In this document: one piece after another, positions 1-9,020 of the stretch
Position numbering within the stretch: the stretch's first letter is position 1
Layout: every line of letters begins with the position of its first letter
From: Vibrio atlanticus
GTDB taxonomy: Bacteria; Pseudomonadota; Gammaproteobacteria; Enterobacterales; Vibrionaceae
Assembly: GCF_024347315.1 (NCBI RefSeq)
Contig: NZ_AP025460.1
Span: 930,001 to 994,000, forward strand
Length of the DNA: 64,000 nt
Direction of reading: 5' to 3'
Program-made: the position numbers and the translations under genes
The notes under the pieces: model-generated
The model's input: the letters and a program-made list of their open reading frames with translations, nothing else
What the model was told of the DNA's origin: nothing
Databases searched by the model: none

Positions 1-575
1 AAATCCCAACCCCATTTGGTCGTGGTGACTACATCACTTTCAACTTAATCCAATCTGATTTTACTACGGCTCAGCGTTTAGCTGATGCGGTTAATAATTT
101 CCTAGGCCCTCAAATGGCGTCTGCGGTAGATGCGACTTCTGTAAAAGTTCGTGCTCCACGTGAAATCAGCCAACGTGTGGCTTTCTTGTCTGCCATCGAA
201 AACATCGAATTTGACCCTGCAGAGGGCTCTGCAAAAATCATTGTTAACTCTCGTACCGGTACTATTGTTGTTGGTAAGCATGTGCGCTTAAAAGCAGCAG
301 CAGTAACCCACGGCGGCATGACAGTCGCAATCAAAGAAAATCTAAACGTAAGTCAACCTAACGCATTCTCTGGTGGTCAAACGGTAGTCGTTCCTGATTC
401 GGACATCGAAGTAACCGAAGCCGATGGTAAAATGTTCAAGTTCGAACCCGGTTTAACGCTCGATGATTTGGTACGCGCTGTCAATGAAGTCGGCGCCGCA
501 CCTTCTGATTTAATGGCAATCCTTCAAGCACTGAAACAAGCGGGTGCAATTGAAGGTCAGTTGATCATTATTTAA
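1..575 (+). CDS. flgI: Flagellar P-ring protein FlgI (5' end missing)
   Basis: The frame is open from base 3 to the TAA at 573-575, giving the last 190 residues of FlgI. An internal ATG at 114 is not the real start, because the reading frame continues upstream of it with typical FlgI sequence. FlgI forms the periplasmic P ring, the bushing around the distal rod in the peptidoglycan layer, and is normally exported by Sec with a cleaved signal peptide (not in view). The C-terminal part with the hydrophobic ending EGQLIII is typical of the family. flgJ follows after 10 bases, so the two are co-transcribed. Identity is secure from family sequence and from the flgI-J-K-L order. Confidence 0.95.
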   Translation, partial: IPTPFGRGDYITFNLIQSDFTTAQRLADAVNNFLGPQMASAVDATSVKVRAPREISQRVAFLSAIENIEFDPAEGSAKIIVNSRTGTIVVGKHVRLKAAAVTHGGMTVAIKENLNVSQPNAFSGGQTVVVPDSDIEVTEADGKMFKFEPGLTLDDLVRAVNEVGAAPSDLMAILQALKQAGAIEGQLIII

Positions 576-585
576 GGGATAAAGC

Positions 586-1527
586 ATGATTAAAAATAAC
601 AATGACATCGGCTTTATTCACGATATTGGTAGCCTAGACCGTCTTCGTCAACAAGCGGTAAGCGGTGAAGAAGGCAGTGAAAAAGAAGCGCTAACCGCTG
701 CAGCAAAACAGTTTGAATCTATTTTTACCTCGATGTTGTTTAAGTCGATGCGTGATGCAAACTCGAGCTTTAAGTCAGATATGTTGAACAGCCAGAATGA
801 ACAGTTTTATCGTCAGATGCAAGATGACCAAATGGCGAGTGAACTCAGTGCGTCAGGTTCGCTCGGTCTTGCGGACATGATCGTAGCTCAGTTAAGCGCT
901 GGCCAAGCAAATGATGCAACTGAAGATAAGGTTCGCAATGAAGGCTTTGATACCTCTCTGCAAAGACCGCAGTACTCTGGTCGTTCAGAAGATAAATCAC
1001 CTGAAGTTCAATCTGCGCAAGCTATGTCAGCAACAGACGTGTCAGCAGCCAAACAACGAGCTTCCTTCGATTCTCCAGAATCGTTTGTTGCCTCAATGAA
1101 GCCTTACGCTGAAAAAGCAGCGAGTGCGCTCGGTGTCGATTCATCACTGCTATTGGCACAAGCGGCACTTGAAACAGGTTGGGGTTCTAAGATGATTAAG
1201 AACTCTTTGGGCAACAGCAACAACCTATTCAATATCAAAGCCGATAGAAGTTGGAAGGGCGATAAGGTTGCTACTCAAACTCTAGAGTTCCATGGTAAAA
1301 CAGCCGTTAAAGAGTCTGCTTCTTTCCGTTCTTACTCTAATTTCGAAGATAGCTTTGATGATTACGTGAAGTTCTTGAACGAAAATCCAAGATACGAAAC
1401 GGCATTGCAGCATCAAGGTAACTCTGAGAGTTTCATCAAAGGCATTCACCAGGCGGGTTACGCAACCGACCCTAACTATGCCGACAAGGTTTTACGAGTT
1501 AAAGCTAAGATTGATGAGATGAAATAG
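586..1527 (+). CDS. flgJ: FlgJ, rod cap / peptidoglycan hydrolase
   Basis: 313 residues, the usual length of the two-domain FlgJ. Residues about 30-105 are the rod-capping domain, which scaffolds rod assembly in the periplasm. A polar linker of about 60 residues follows, then a glucosaminidase-type domain from about 165 to the end with the catalytic-Glu region LLLAQAALETGWG (E196 the likely acid). This domain opens the murein so the rod can pass. The start is preceded by AAGGGATAAAGC. It is the last gene of the upstream flg operon: a strong stem-loop terminator follows at 1546, and flgK has its own promoter. Confidence 0.95.
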   Translation: MIKNNNDIGFIHDIGSLDRLRQQAVSGEEGSEKEALTAAAKQFESIFTSMLFKSMRDANSSFKSDMLNSQNEQFYRQMQDDQMASELSASGSLGLADMIVAQLSAGQANDATEDKVRNEGFDTSLQRPQYSGRSEDKSPEVQSAQAMSATDVSAAKQRASFDSPESFVASMKPYAEKAASALGVDSSLLLAQAALETGWGSKMIKNSLGNSNNLFNIKADRSWKGDKVATQTLEFHGKTAVKESASFRSYSNFEDSFDDYVKFLNENPRYETALQHQGNSESFIKGIHQAGYATDPNYADKVLRVKAKIDEMK

Positions 1528-1545
1528 CGTTATTGAATGCACTCG

Positions 1546-1574
1546 AGAGCTTGCCACCGGCAGGCTCTTTTCTT
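1546..1574 (+). terminator. Intrinsic terminator after flgJ
   Basis: A 10-bp stem (AGAGCTTGCC with GGCAGGCTCT, one G-T wobble) with a 3-base loop is followed by TTTTCTT. It ends the flg operon and isolates flgKL. Confidence 0.85.
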
Positions 1575-1660
1575 ATCCGCTCCTTCAGTCTTACCCGCCA
1601 TCCATAGTTTTCTCCTTACACTTCAACAAATTATTGTCTTTTAACTCTTCGTTATTTCTA

Positions 1661-1677
1661 TTGGCACATATATTGCT
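1661..1677 (+). promoter_or_regulatory. Sigma-54 promoter of flgKL
   Basis: TTGGCAC-N5-TTGCT matches the -24/-12 consensus with the exact GG-N10-GC spacing. It lies about 70 bases upstream of the flgK ATG and downstream of the flgJ terminator. FlrA or FlrC, both encoded in this window, would be the activator; from Vibrio knowledge flgKL belongs to the FlrC-dependent class III. Confidence 0.9.
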
Positions 1678-1747
1678 AATTATCTTAATAATAAGCTGTA
1701 GTAGTTAATCAGTTCATGCTGATTTTGTTAAGTTTTTTGGGGGCATT

Positions 1748-3628
1748 ATGGCGTCGGATCTTCTGAATGTAGGAGCACAAAGTGTTCTTACTGCTCAGAG
1801 ACAGCTAAACACCACAGGTCATAACATTTCTAACGCCAACACAGAAGGCTATAGCCGCCAGTCTGTGGTTCAAGGTGTGAATGACCCGCGCCAGTACGGT
1901 GGTCAAACCTACGGCATGGGTGTGCATGTGGAAAATGTTCGCCGCTCGTGGGACCAATTTGCCGTCAAGGAACTTAACTTATCAACAACCAATGCCGCTA
2001 ACAAAGCGGATACCGAAGCTAACCTGGATATGCTGTCAAGCATGTTGTCATCGGTTGTTTCGAAGAAGATCCCAGAGAACCTTAATGAGTGGTTTGATTC
2101 TGTTAAGACGCTCGCTGATACCCCGAATGATGTGGGTACACGAAAAGTCGTCATAGAAAAAGCTGGGTTATTAAGTAAAACGTTAAATGAATTTCATGAA
2201 ACCGTTCGTCAACAGTCTGATTCTGCGAATAAGAAATTAGACATGGGTATCGAGCGAGTTAACCAAATTGCATACGAGATCCGTGATCTTCAGCGATTAA
2301 TGGTACGAACTCCCGGACCTCATAATGATCTACAAGATCAGCACGAACAGCTAGTTAATGAGCTTTCTGGTTACACTAAAGTGACGGTGACACCACGAGC
2401 TAATAATGAAGGGTTTAATGTCCATATCGGTAATGGTCATACCTTAGTTTCTGGTACAGAAGCGAGCCAACTGAAAATGATCGATGGCGTACCAGATGCA
2501 CATCAGCGTCGTCTTGCTATCGTAGAAGGAAAGTCATTAAAGGCGATTACTAACCGCGATATTGATGGACAAATCGGCGCGATGTTAGACATGCGTGATG
2601 AACATATTCCTGCAGTTATGGATGAGCTTGGTCGTTTGGCTACCGCGTTTTCGTACGAGGTCAATGCACTGCAATCGCAAGGTTTGGATCTCAATGGCAA
2701 TGTAGGTAAAAACCTGTTTACCGATGTGAACTCTGAGTTAGTGGCTAAGTCTCGTGTTACTGCTCACGGACAGTCAAAAGCGGATGTCGCGGTTTATATT
2801 GATGATACTTCTGCTCTGAAAGGCGGCGAGTATGGTCTGAAATACGATGGCAGCGATTATGTGGTGATTAAGCCAGATGGTGAAACGGTAAAAGTTAGCA
2901 CCAATTCAACCGGCAATGCCTTTTATTTAGATGGCATGCGAGTGGAAGTTCGCAATCCACCTGAACTGGGTGAGAAGCTATTACTACGCCCAACCCGCAA
3001 CTTTGCCGCGCAGATTCAGATGGAAACCAAAGACCCTAAAGATATTGCGGCACAAAGCTATGAGGCATCAACTACCTTTGCCAAAGGCACTGCAGGTTTC
3101 AAAATTTTGGCGGCAGGTCAATTACGAGAGTTTGAAGTGATCGTGTCACCAAAGGGCGAACAGTTTGCGGTTACCGATCCTAAGGGCAACATACTTATGC
3201 AGCCTCAACCGTATCCACCACAAGGCCCAGTGACAATTAATGGCACAACGTTTGAACTTACACCGGGCGCGGTGGCAAACGATAAATTTACGGCAAACCT
3301 TGTCCCATCAGAAGGTGACAATGGCAACTTGCGTAAATTGCAAGATCTCCAAACAGGCAAAGTCCTGGATGATGATGAGTCTACGATTTTAGATCTTTAC
3401 CACAACTTGAATACCAATACGGGCTTGAAATCTTCAACGGCAAATCGCTTGAGTGATATTGCTAGGCTAGAAAAAGAGTCAGCTCAAGAACGTATTGCTT
3501 CAGTCTCTGGGGTGAACCTAGATGAAGAAGCGGCAAATATGATGAAATTTCAGCAAGCGTACATGGCTTCTTCACGCATCATGCAAGCCGCCAATGATAC
3601 GTTTAATACTATTTTGGCTTTGAGGTAG
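1748..3628 (+). CDS. flgK: FlgK, hook-filament junction protein 1
   Basis: 626 residues. FlgK is one of the two junction proteins joining the rigid hook to the filament; it is exported through the flagellar apparatus without a signal peptide. The N-terminal axial motif GHNISNANTEGYSRQ near residue 24 and the C-terminal coiled-coil ending (EEAANMMKFQQAYMASSRIM) are the paired D0 helices of rod/hook/junction proteins; the middle is the variable exposed region. TTTTTTGGGGGC precedes the ATG. It is co-transcribed with flgL, nine bases downstream, from the sigma-54 promoter at 1661. Confidence 0.96.
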   Translation: MASDLLNVGAQSVLTAQRQLNTTGHNISNANTEGYSRQSVVQGVNDPRQYGGQTYGMGVHVENVRRSWDQFAVKELNLSTTNAANKADTEANLDMLSSMLSSVVSKKIPENLNEWFDSVKTLADTPNDVGTRKVVIEKAGLLSKTLNEFHETVRQQSDSANKKLDMGIERVNQIAYEIRDLQRLMVRTPGPHNDLQDQHEQLVNELSGYTKVTVTPRANNEGFNVHIGNGHTLVSGTEASQLKMIDGVPDAHQRRLAIVEGKSLKAITNRDIDGQIGAMLDMRDEHIPAVMDELGRLATAFSYEVNALQSQGLDLNGNVGKNLFTDVNSELVAKSRVTAHGQSKADVAVYIDDTSALKGGEYGLKYDGSDYVVIKPDGETVKVSTNSTGNAFYLDGMRVEVRNPPELGEKLLLRPTRNFAAQIQMETKDPKDIAAQSYEASTTFAKGTAGFKILAAGQLREFEVIVSPKGEQFAVTDPKGNILMQPQPYPPQGPVTINGTTFELTPGAVANDKFTANLVPSEGDNGNLRKLQDLQTGKVLDDDESTILDLYHNLNTNTGLKSSTANRLSDIARLEKESAQERIASVSGVNLDEEAANMMKFQQAYMASSRIMQAANDTFNTILALR

Positions 3629-3637
3629 GAGATATAA

Positions 3638-4828
3638 ATGTTGACTCGTATTTCTAGCTTTCATAATTATCAGTCAGTACAAAATGACTTTCGCCGCCAA
3701 GAAAACAAGGTGCATCATAATCAAGCACAACTGGCTTCCGGTAAGAAATTACAGTCGGCGAGTGATGATCCTTTGGCGACGCATTATTTACAAAACATAG
3801 GCCAGCAATCTGAGCAACTTAAACAGTATGTCGATGCGATCACTCTAATTAGAAACCGGCTTGAACATCATGAAGTCATGGTCGCCAACTCGGAAGGGTT
3901 CGCGGATGAAGCAAAACGAACCGTGATGGAAATGATTAACGGTGCACTTTCACCGGAAGACCGCTTAGCGAAGAAGCGTGAAATTCAAGAGTTATCGAAT
4001 AATCTTCTACATTTAGCTAATACTCAAGATGAGTCAGGTAACTACACATTTTCAGGAACCAAGCCCAAGAGCCAGCCATTTTTTCAAGATAATGAAGGAA
4101 ATGTTTCTTATCAAGGTGATGACTATCAAAGAAAGATGCGAGTAGCAACTAGCTTTGAAATGGCAATGAACGATCCGGGCAGTAAGTTGTTTATGGAAAT
4201 AGATAACCCGTTTGGTGACTACGAGCCTCAGTATGATCTTGAACCGGCCTCTGAGTTATTACTAGGGCGCGCAACCAATAAATCTGAAGATGGTTCTACT
4301 TATAAAGTAACTTTTGTTGATATGCAAACAGGCAAGTTCGCTTACCAGCTTGAAAAAGATGGCGAAGTGGTTGCCTCGGAAGATTTTGATCCTTCGAAAG
4401 GTGTTGTCTATGAAGGTCTGAATATCCAATTCAAGGGGCAGATCACGAAGGGTGACTCGATCACTTTAGAGCCGAGAAAGACATTTTCTATTTTTGATAC
4501 ATTCAAAGAGACCGCCGAACAGGCTGAAAATCCAGTATCGGATGCATCGGCAACGGCAAAACTGCACCAAATGACAGAAGAATTTCATGCCGCGTTTATT
4601 CATTTGACTAAGGCGAGAACGGATGTCGGTGCACGTTTGAGTACGTTGGATATTCAAGAGCAGCAACATGAAGATTTTAAGTTGTCTTTAGCGAAAGCAA
4701 AAAGCAACTTTGAAGACTTGGATTATTCGAAAGCCATCATTGAATTCAATGAAAACTCTCGAGCGTTACAAGCTTCACAACAAGCGTTTGGCAAGACCAA
4801 AGACCTGACCTTGTTTAATTATATTTAG
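3638..4828 (+). CDS. flgL: FlgL, hook-filament junction protein 3
   Basis: 396 residues. The N terminus (MLTRISSFHNYQSVQNDF, then QLASGKKLQSASDDP) and the flagellin-like C-terminal helix identify FlgL, the junction subunit on which the first flagellins polymerise. A good ribosome site (TAGGAGATATAA) precedes the ATG, which follows flgK closely. No separate promoter is visible. The variable central part carries acidic stretches such as EIDNPFGDYEP. It ends the flgKL unit; the next gene, flaA, has its own promoter. Confidence 0.95.
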   Translation: MLTRISSFHNYQSVQNDFRRQENKVHHNQAQLASGKKLQSASDDPLATHYLQNIGQQSEQLKQYVDAITLIRNRLEHHEVMVANSEGFADEAKRTVMEMINGALSPEDRLAKKREIQELSNNLLHLANTQDESGNYTFSGTKPKSQPFFQDNEGNVSYQGDDYQRKMRVATSFEMAMNDPGSKLFMEIDNPFGDYEPQYDLEPASELLLGRATNKSEDGSTYKVTFVDMQTGKFAYQLEKDGEVVASEDFDPSKGVVYEGLNIQFKGQITKGDSITLEPRKTFSIFDTFKETAEQAENPVSDASATAKLHQMTEEFHAAFIHLTKARTDVGARLSTLDIQEQQHEDFKLSLAKAKSNFEDLDYSKAIIEFNENSRALQASQQAFGKTKDLTLFNYI

Positions 4829-5073
4829 CTGTGAACAGTCGTTAATCTGGGGTTAGTTCTCTGCCGTATGTGCTATGCCATACGTGCGAATAATCCTATG
4901 GATTGCCGCTTTTTTATTCAAAGTGGCATGTTTTAAAAATAGCGGCAAAAAACGGCAACGAGAGATATTAATCTCTTATATTCTCGACTTAATTCAATTG
5001 TTACTTATGGTGGCTTGTAATTAAGTCTCTGTTTTATTGTGATTTTTTAAATTATTGTGATTGGTTTAAAAAG
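4829..5073 (+). other. Intergenic region flgL-flaA with three palindromes
   Basis: This stretch has no gene. It contains three inverted repeats: CGTATG / CATACG at 4865-4884; TTGCCGCT / AGCGGCAA at 4903-4948, an 8-bp stem with T-rich and A-rich inner flanks; and AGAGAT-ATTA-ATCTCT at 4961-4976. One may end flgKL transcription, although none is a textbook terminator: the T-run at 4911-4915 sits inside the second repeat. The flaA promoter begins at 5074. Confidence 0.55.
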
Positions 5074-5090
5074 TTGGCACATAACATGCT
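5074..5090 (+). promoter_or_regulatory. Sigma-54 promoter of flaA
   Basis: TTGGCAC-N5-ATGCT has a perfect -24 box, GG-N10-GC spacing and one mismatch in the -12 box. It lies about 140 bases before the flagellin ATG, leaving a long 5' leader. It fits the known Vibrio rule that only the core flagellin flaA depends on sigma-54. Confidence 0.88.
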
Positions 5091-5229
5091 TTTGTATTTG
5101 TCATAAATGATTAATACAGATCTTAAACCTTATCTAGGGTTTATCGCGTAATACACGGTCAGTGCTTATCCATATGAGAGTAAAGCTGGCCGCTTCGCAG
5201 AAAGTTTGCGAACTCATAAGGAGAGCAAT

Positions 5230-6429
5230 ATGGCTATTAATGTAAGCACTAACGTATCTGCTATGACAGCACAACGATACTTGAATAAATCATCTAATGA
5301 ACTAGCGACTTCTATGGAGCGCTTGTCATCAGGTCACAAGATCAATAGTGCAAAAGATGATGCGGCTGGTCTGCAAATTTCAAACCGTTTGACAGCCCAA
5401 TCTCGTGGTCTTGATGTAGCAATGCGTAATGCAAATGATGGCATTTCTATTGCTCAAACAGCAGAAGGCGCGATGAACGAATCAACGAACATACTACAAC
5501 GTATGCGTGATCTAGCGATTCAGTCATCAAACGGCACCAACTCTCCGGCAGAGCGTCAAGCACTAAACGAAGAGACTATGGCTCTTCAAGATGAGCTTAA
5601 CCGTATCGCAGAGACCACGGCTTTCGGTGGCCGCCGTTTGTTGAATGGCTCATTTGGTGAAGCTTCATTCCAGATTGGTTCAAATTCTGGTGAAGCGATG
5701 ATCATGGCGCTGACGAGTATCCGAGCGGATGATTTCCGTATGGGTGGAACAACATTCGACACTGAAAACGCTAAAGATAAAAGCTGGGAAGTACCACTAG
5801 AAGCCAAAGATCTTAAGTTTGAATTCAAAACCAAAGCGGGTGAAGAGGTTGCTATAGATATAAGCGCTAAAGCAGGCGACGATATCGAAGAACTAGCCAC
5901 CTACATAAATGGTCAATCTGATTTGATTAATGCGTCGGTTACCGATGAAGGACGCCTGCAGGTATTTGTTGCTGAGCCAGATTTAGATGGTGAGATGAGA
6001 ATCTCGGGTGGTTTAGCTTCCGAACTTGGTTTCAAAATTGATGCTCCTGAAGGCCAGGAAACCACAACTACGGCGGATGGCAAAGTTGTACCTGCTCCTG
6101 CTGTAGGTCGAACGACATTAGTTCAAGATATCGATTTGAATACTGTAGCAGGTTCACAAAACGCAATCAGTGTCATCGACTCTGCAATGCAGTACGTTGA
6201 TTCACAGCGTGCTGATTTGGGTGCGAAACAAAACCGTCTAAGCCACAGTATTAATAACTTGGCAAACGTTCAAGAGAACGTAGACGCTTCAAACAGCCGA
6301 ATCAAAGATACGGACTTTGCGAAAGAGACAACGCAAATGACCAAAGCTCAAATTCTGCAACAAGCTGGTACATCAATACTTGCTCAAGCAAAACAGTTGC
6401 CTAACTCTGCAATATCACTATTGCAATAG
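5230..6429 (+). CDS. flaA: Flagellin FlaA-type (core polar flagellin)
   Basis: 399 residues from ATG 5230, which has AAGGAGAGCAAT before it; an in-frame start at 5206 would sit upstream of this ribosome site. The N- and C-terminal D0/D1 helices are conserved ([18 protein letters not shown]; ending [17 protein letters not shown]). The ending in Q, with the [17 protein letters not shown] block, matches my memory of V. cholerae FlaA, the flagellin essential for filament formation, rather than FlaB/C/D/E, which end in LLG. A sigma-54 promoter and a terminator at 6622 make it monocistronic. The orthologue name is an inference, because Vibrio flagellin letters differ between species. Confidence 0.93.
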   Translation: MAINVSTNVSAMTAQRYLNKSSNELATSMERLSSGHKINSAKDDAAGLQISNRLTAQSRGLDVAMRNANDGISIAQTAEGAMNESTNILQRMRDLAIQSSNGTNSPAERQALNEETMALQDELNRIAETTAFGGRRLLNGSFGEASFQIGSNSGEAMIMALTSIRADDFRMGGTTFDTENAKDKSWEVPLEAKDLKFEFKTKAGEEVAIDISAKAGDDIEELATYINGQSDLINASVTDEGRLQVFVAEPDLDGEMRISGGLASELGFKIDAPEGQETTTTADGKVVPAPAVGRTTLVQDIDLNTVAGSQNAISVIDSAMQYVDSQRADLGAKQNRLSHSINNLANVQENVDASNSRIKDTDFAKETTQMTKAQILQQAGTSILAQAKQLPNSAISLLQ

Positions 6430-6621
6430 TTATTGGTTGAACTCGCTATTCGTGTTCAGACGTGAACCGCTTAGCGAGGGATACTGGCAAGCATACTTAC
6501 TATTGGGTGTTTAGCTCTCTCATCTCTCACCTGCTATCCATTTTTACGGTAAGAATGCAACGGCGCGTCGGAAATGTGTTCATTTCTCGATGATCTCCGC
6601 ACAGGCTCTGACACGCCAACT

Positions 6622-6657
6622 AGCCCCGGTTCCTTCACAGGAAAAGGGGCTTTTTCC
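6622..6657 (+). terminator. Intrinsic terminator of flaA
   Basis: A compound stem, AGCCCC...GGGGCT enclosing TTCCT-TCAC-AGGAA, is followed by TTTTTCCTTT. It lies about 190 bases beyond the flaA stop codon, so the flaA mRNA would carry an unusually long 3' UTR. Confidence 0.85.
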
Positions 6658-6965
6658 TTTCTATTTCTACACTTTTTTCTTTTAGATCGTCTAGTTTACC
6701 TTTCAAATCCGTAAAACCTCGATCTCACTTACCTGTTTCACGACAAACAACTCAACTCTTTGTATAAGAAGCATACCAATCTGAACTCTTTGGCGACTAT
6801 TCATTTCTCGACATTGGGTAACTCAAATAGTGATTAGTGTGTTTTTTAAACACTTTTTAAATGCATTCTCAATTGAAGACTGCCACTGTTATAGAAAGTG
6901 TTATATTTTAAGTGTATGATAAATATGATTTTAATATTTAATTTGTGGTTTTTTGAAAGTTTTTC
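6658..6965. other. Intergenic region flaA-flaC without genes
   Basis: AT-rich sequence between the flaA terminator and the flaC promoter. AACTCTTTG occurs twice, near 6754 and 6784. I see no open reading frame with a ribosome site and no RNA gene. Confidence 0.5.
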
Positions 6966-6992
6966 TAAAGCTTCTGAATTTTGAGCCGTTAT
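6966..6992 (+). promoter_or_regulatory. Sigma-28 (FliA) promoter of flaC
   Basis: TAAAGCTT-N11-GCCGTTAT matches the flagellar sigma-28 consensus TAAAGTTT-N11-GCCGATAA with exact spacing. It sits about 80 bases upstream of the flagellin ATG. The sigma factor is encoded by fliA at 36.6 kb. Confidence 0.88.
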
Positions 6993-7073
6993 TAAAAGTA
7001 ACTTAGAGATAACTACTTGGTTTTCCGAGACGTCGGAAACCGCTATACCGGAAAATCAATTGGAGAAATCACC

Positions 7074-8240
7074 ATGGCAGTGAATGTAAATACTAACGTT
7101 TCAGCAATGACAGCACAACGTTACCTAAACAGTGCAAACAGCGCTCAACAAACATCAATGGAACGCCTATCTTCAGGCTCTAAAATCAACAGCGCAAAAG
7201 ATGACGCTGCTGGCCTACAAATTTCGAACCGTTTGAACGTTCAGAGTCGTGGTCTTGATGTTGCTGTACGTAACGCGAACGATGGTATCTCTATCGCTCA
7301 AACGGCAGAAGGTGCGATGAATGAAACATCAAACATTCTACAACGTATGCGTGATTTGTCTCTGCAATCAACAAACGGTTCAAATACAAAAGCTGACCGT
7401 GTAGCAATCCAAGAAGAAGTAACGGCGCTTAACGATGAATTGAATCGTATCGCTGAAACTACCTCTTTTGGTGGCAACAAGCTGCTTAACGGTACTCACG
7501 GTACTAAGTCATTCCAAATTGGTGCAGACAATGGTGAGGCAGTAATGCTTCAGCTGAAAGACATGCGTTCTGATAACGACCAAATGGGCGGCAACAGCTA
7601 CCAATTTACAGAAGCTAAAGGTAAAGATTGGGGTGTAACAGCTGGTGCTAATGACTTAACCATGTCATTAAAAGATAGCTTCGGTGACCAACGAGAAATC
7701 AACATCTCTGCTAAAGCAGGCGATGATATCGAAGAGCTAGCGACTTACATTAACGGTCAACAAGACCTAGTAAAAGCGTCAATTGATGAAGAAGGTAAAC
7801 TGCAAATCTTCGCTGGTAACAACAAAGTTGATGGGGAAATTGCATTTTCTGGTGCTTTATCAGATGAACTAGGTATGACAGCAGGTGCTAAACCTGAAGA
7901 CCCAAAAACGCTAGAGGCTAAGCAAGTTACGGTTGATAGTATCGACGTAACGTCTGTTGGTGGCGCTCAAGAATCTGTCGCTGTTATCGATGCTGCACTT
8001 AAATATGTAGATAGCCACCGTTCTGAGCTTGGTGCTTTCCAAAACCGTTTCGACCACGCAATTAACAACTTAGACAACATCAACGAAAACGTTAATGCAT
8101 CTAAGAGCCGTATCAAAGATACCGATTTCGCTAAAGAAACGACTCAGATGACTAAATCTCAGATCCTTTCTCAAGCTTCAAGCTCGATTCTTGCTCAAGC
8201 GAAGCAAGCTCCGAACTCGGCACTTAGCCTACTAGGTTAA
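7074..8240 (+). CDS. flaC: Flagellin FlaC-type
   Basis: 388 residues from ATG 7074 (TGGAGAAATCACC before it); the in-frame start at 7017 lies within the mRNA leader and lacks a ribosome site. Conserved D0/D1 ends ([35 protein letters not shown]) flank a variable centre. [21 protein letters not shown] and the VGGAQES segment match my memory of V. cholerae FlaC, an accessory flagellin. The sigma-28 promoter upstream and the terminator at 8339 make it a single-gene unit, expressed after hook completion when FlgM is exported and FliA is released. Confidence 0.92.
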   Translation: MAVNVNTNVSAMTAQRYLNSANSAQQTSMERLSSGSKINSAKDDAAGLQISNRLNVQSRGLDVAVRNANDGISIAQTAEGAMNETSNILQRMRDLSLQSTNGSNTKADRVAIQEEVTALNDELNRIAETTSFGGNKLLNGTHGTKSFQIGADNGEAVMLQLKDMRSDNDQMGGNSYQFTEAKGKDWGVTAGANDLTMSLKDSFGDQREINISAKAGDDIEELATYINGQQDLVKASIDEEGKLQIFAGNNKVDGEIAFSGALSDELGMTAGAKPEDPKTLEAKQVTVDSIDVTSVGGAQESVAVIDAALKYVDSHRSELGAFQNRFDHAINNLDNINENVNASKSRIKDTDFAKETTQMTKSQILSQASSSILAQAKQAPNSALSLLG

Positions 8241-8338
8241 TCGGTTGAAAGGCCACATTGACCATGTGCATTATTGTTTATAATCGTCAATGTTAGGCTT
8301 CCACAAATTAGCTCGTGGTGAGAGATGAGCGCTAAATA

Positions 8339-8362
8339 AACCCAGCTTCGGCTGGGTTTTTT
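8339..8362 (+). terminator. Intrinsic terminator of flaC
   Basis: AACCCAGC-TTCG-GCTGGGTT, a perfect 8-bp stem with a UUCG tetraloop, followed by TTTTT. Confidence 0.93.
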
Positions 8363-8413
8363 ATTGCCTGCTATTTGGCTAGGGTGAATTTGGAAAAAGT
8401 GCCGTAATGCTTA

Positions 8414-8572
8414 AAAGAGCAAAAACGCGAGACCCTCTATCACGTTCGTTCCTCACTGTAGGGAATGACCGAGTCGGGAAATGCTGATTTAAGCGCTTAT
8501 CGCTTATTGTAGCGAAGTAGCCTTTCGTCATTCCAGAACCGAGCAGAGCGAGGTATCAGGAATCTTTTCTTA
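8414..8572. repeat. Dispersed palindromic element, copy 1
   Basis: This gene-free stretch has a left arm ending in CGTTCGTTCCT...GGGAATGACC (8443-8470) and a right arm CGTCATTCC...GAGCG...CAGGAATCTTTTCTT (8526-8572). Similar arms occur at 61995-62158, where the left arm reads GGAGATTCCC...CGTTCC...GGAATGACG and the right arm CGTCAT...GCGACGAAGGAGCG...GGAGATTTGCTC. The GAATGACG/CGTCATTC inverted arms resemble intergenic palindromic repeats common in Vibrio genomes, inferred from memory. Both copies lie between a terminator and the next transcription unit. Confidence 0.6.
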
Positions 8573-8863
8573 TATCAATGTTCTGATGGATATTGATACA
8601 CATAGTGTTAATACCGATCGTAGTAAATAACTTATCACCCTAGCTTGCTAAAAAACTCGATAACGACGTTAGAATTTTTGATTGTAGAATAACTACTTAT
8701 CGAAAAAACCTACCTTTTCTCAGCCTTTTTTCTGCGCTATTTCTACTCACTTACTTACTGTGATTGGTATAAATTCGGCTTTAAAAGATGTCGTGAGATT
8801 AATTGATCTACTTCACGTTTTTTTTAACATTGAAAATAATACGAAAAAAAATGCATTTTTTAT
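8573..8863. other. AT-rich intergenic region before flaB
   Basis: Between the palindromic element and the flaB promoter I see only AT-rich DNA with A and T tracts (for example 8818-8825 and 8843-8860). It may be an upstream bent region for the promoter. No gene is supported. Confidence 0.45.
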
Positions 8864-8890
8864 TAAAGCTTCTAGTTAAGGGGCCGTTAA
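8864..8890 (+). promoter_or_regulatory. Sigma-28 (FliA) promoter of flaB
   Basis: TAAAGCTT-N11-GCCGTTAA is almost identical to the flaC promoter, with the same -35 octamer and spacing. It is about 130 bases upstream of the flagellin ATG. Confidence 0.88.
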
Positions 8891-9020
8891 AGGGATTGAG
8901 AGAAATGATATGTACCAATGTAAGGTGAGAGAGACACTGGTATATAAAACAAAATAACATGTGTTTTTGTGAGGTGAGAGTCACATAAGTGCATGAAAAA
9001 ATGCCTAAAGGAGATCAACT

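Noticed and set aside
110..334. Minus-strand open frame opposite flgI
   Set aside because: It lies wholly antisense to a conserved gene and has no ribosome site; a shadow frame, as are the other antisense frames across the flagellar genes.
4903..4948. Inverted repeat TTGCCGCT / AGCGGCAA as a terminator of flgKL
   Set aside because: No T-run follows the right arm on the + strand; left as a palindrome of unknown role.
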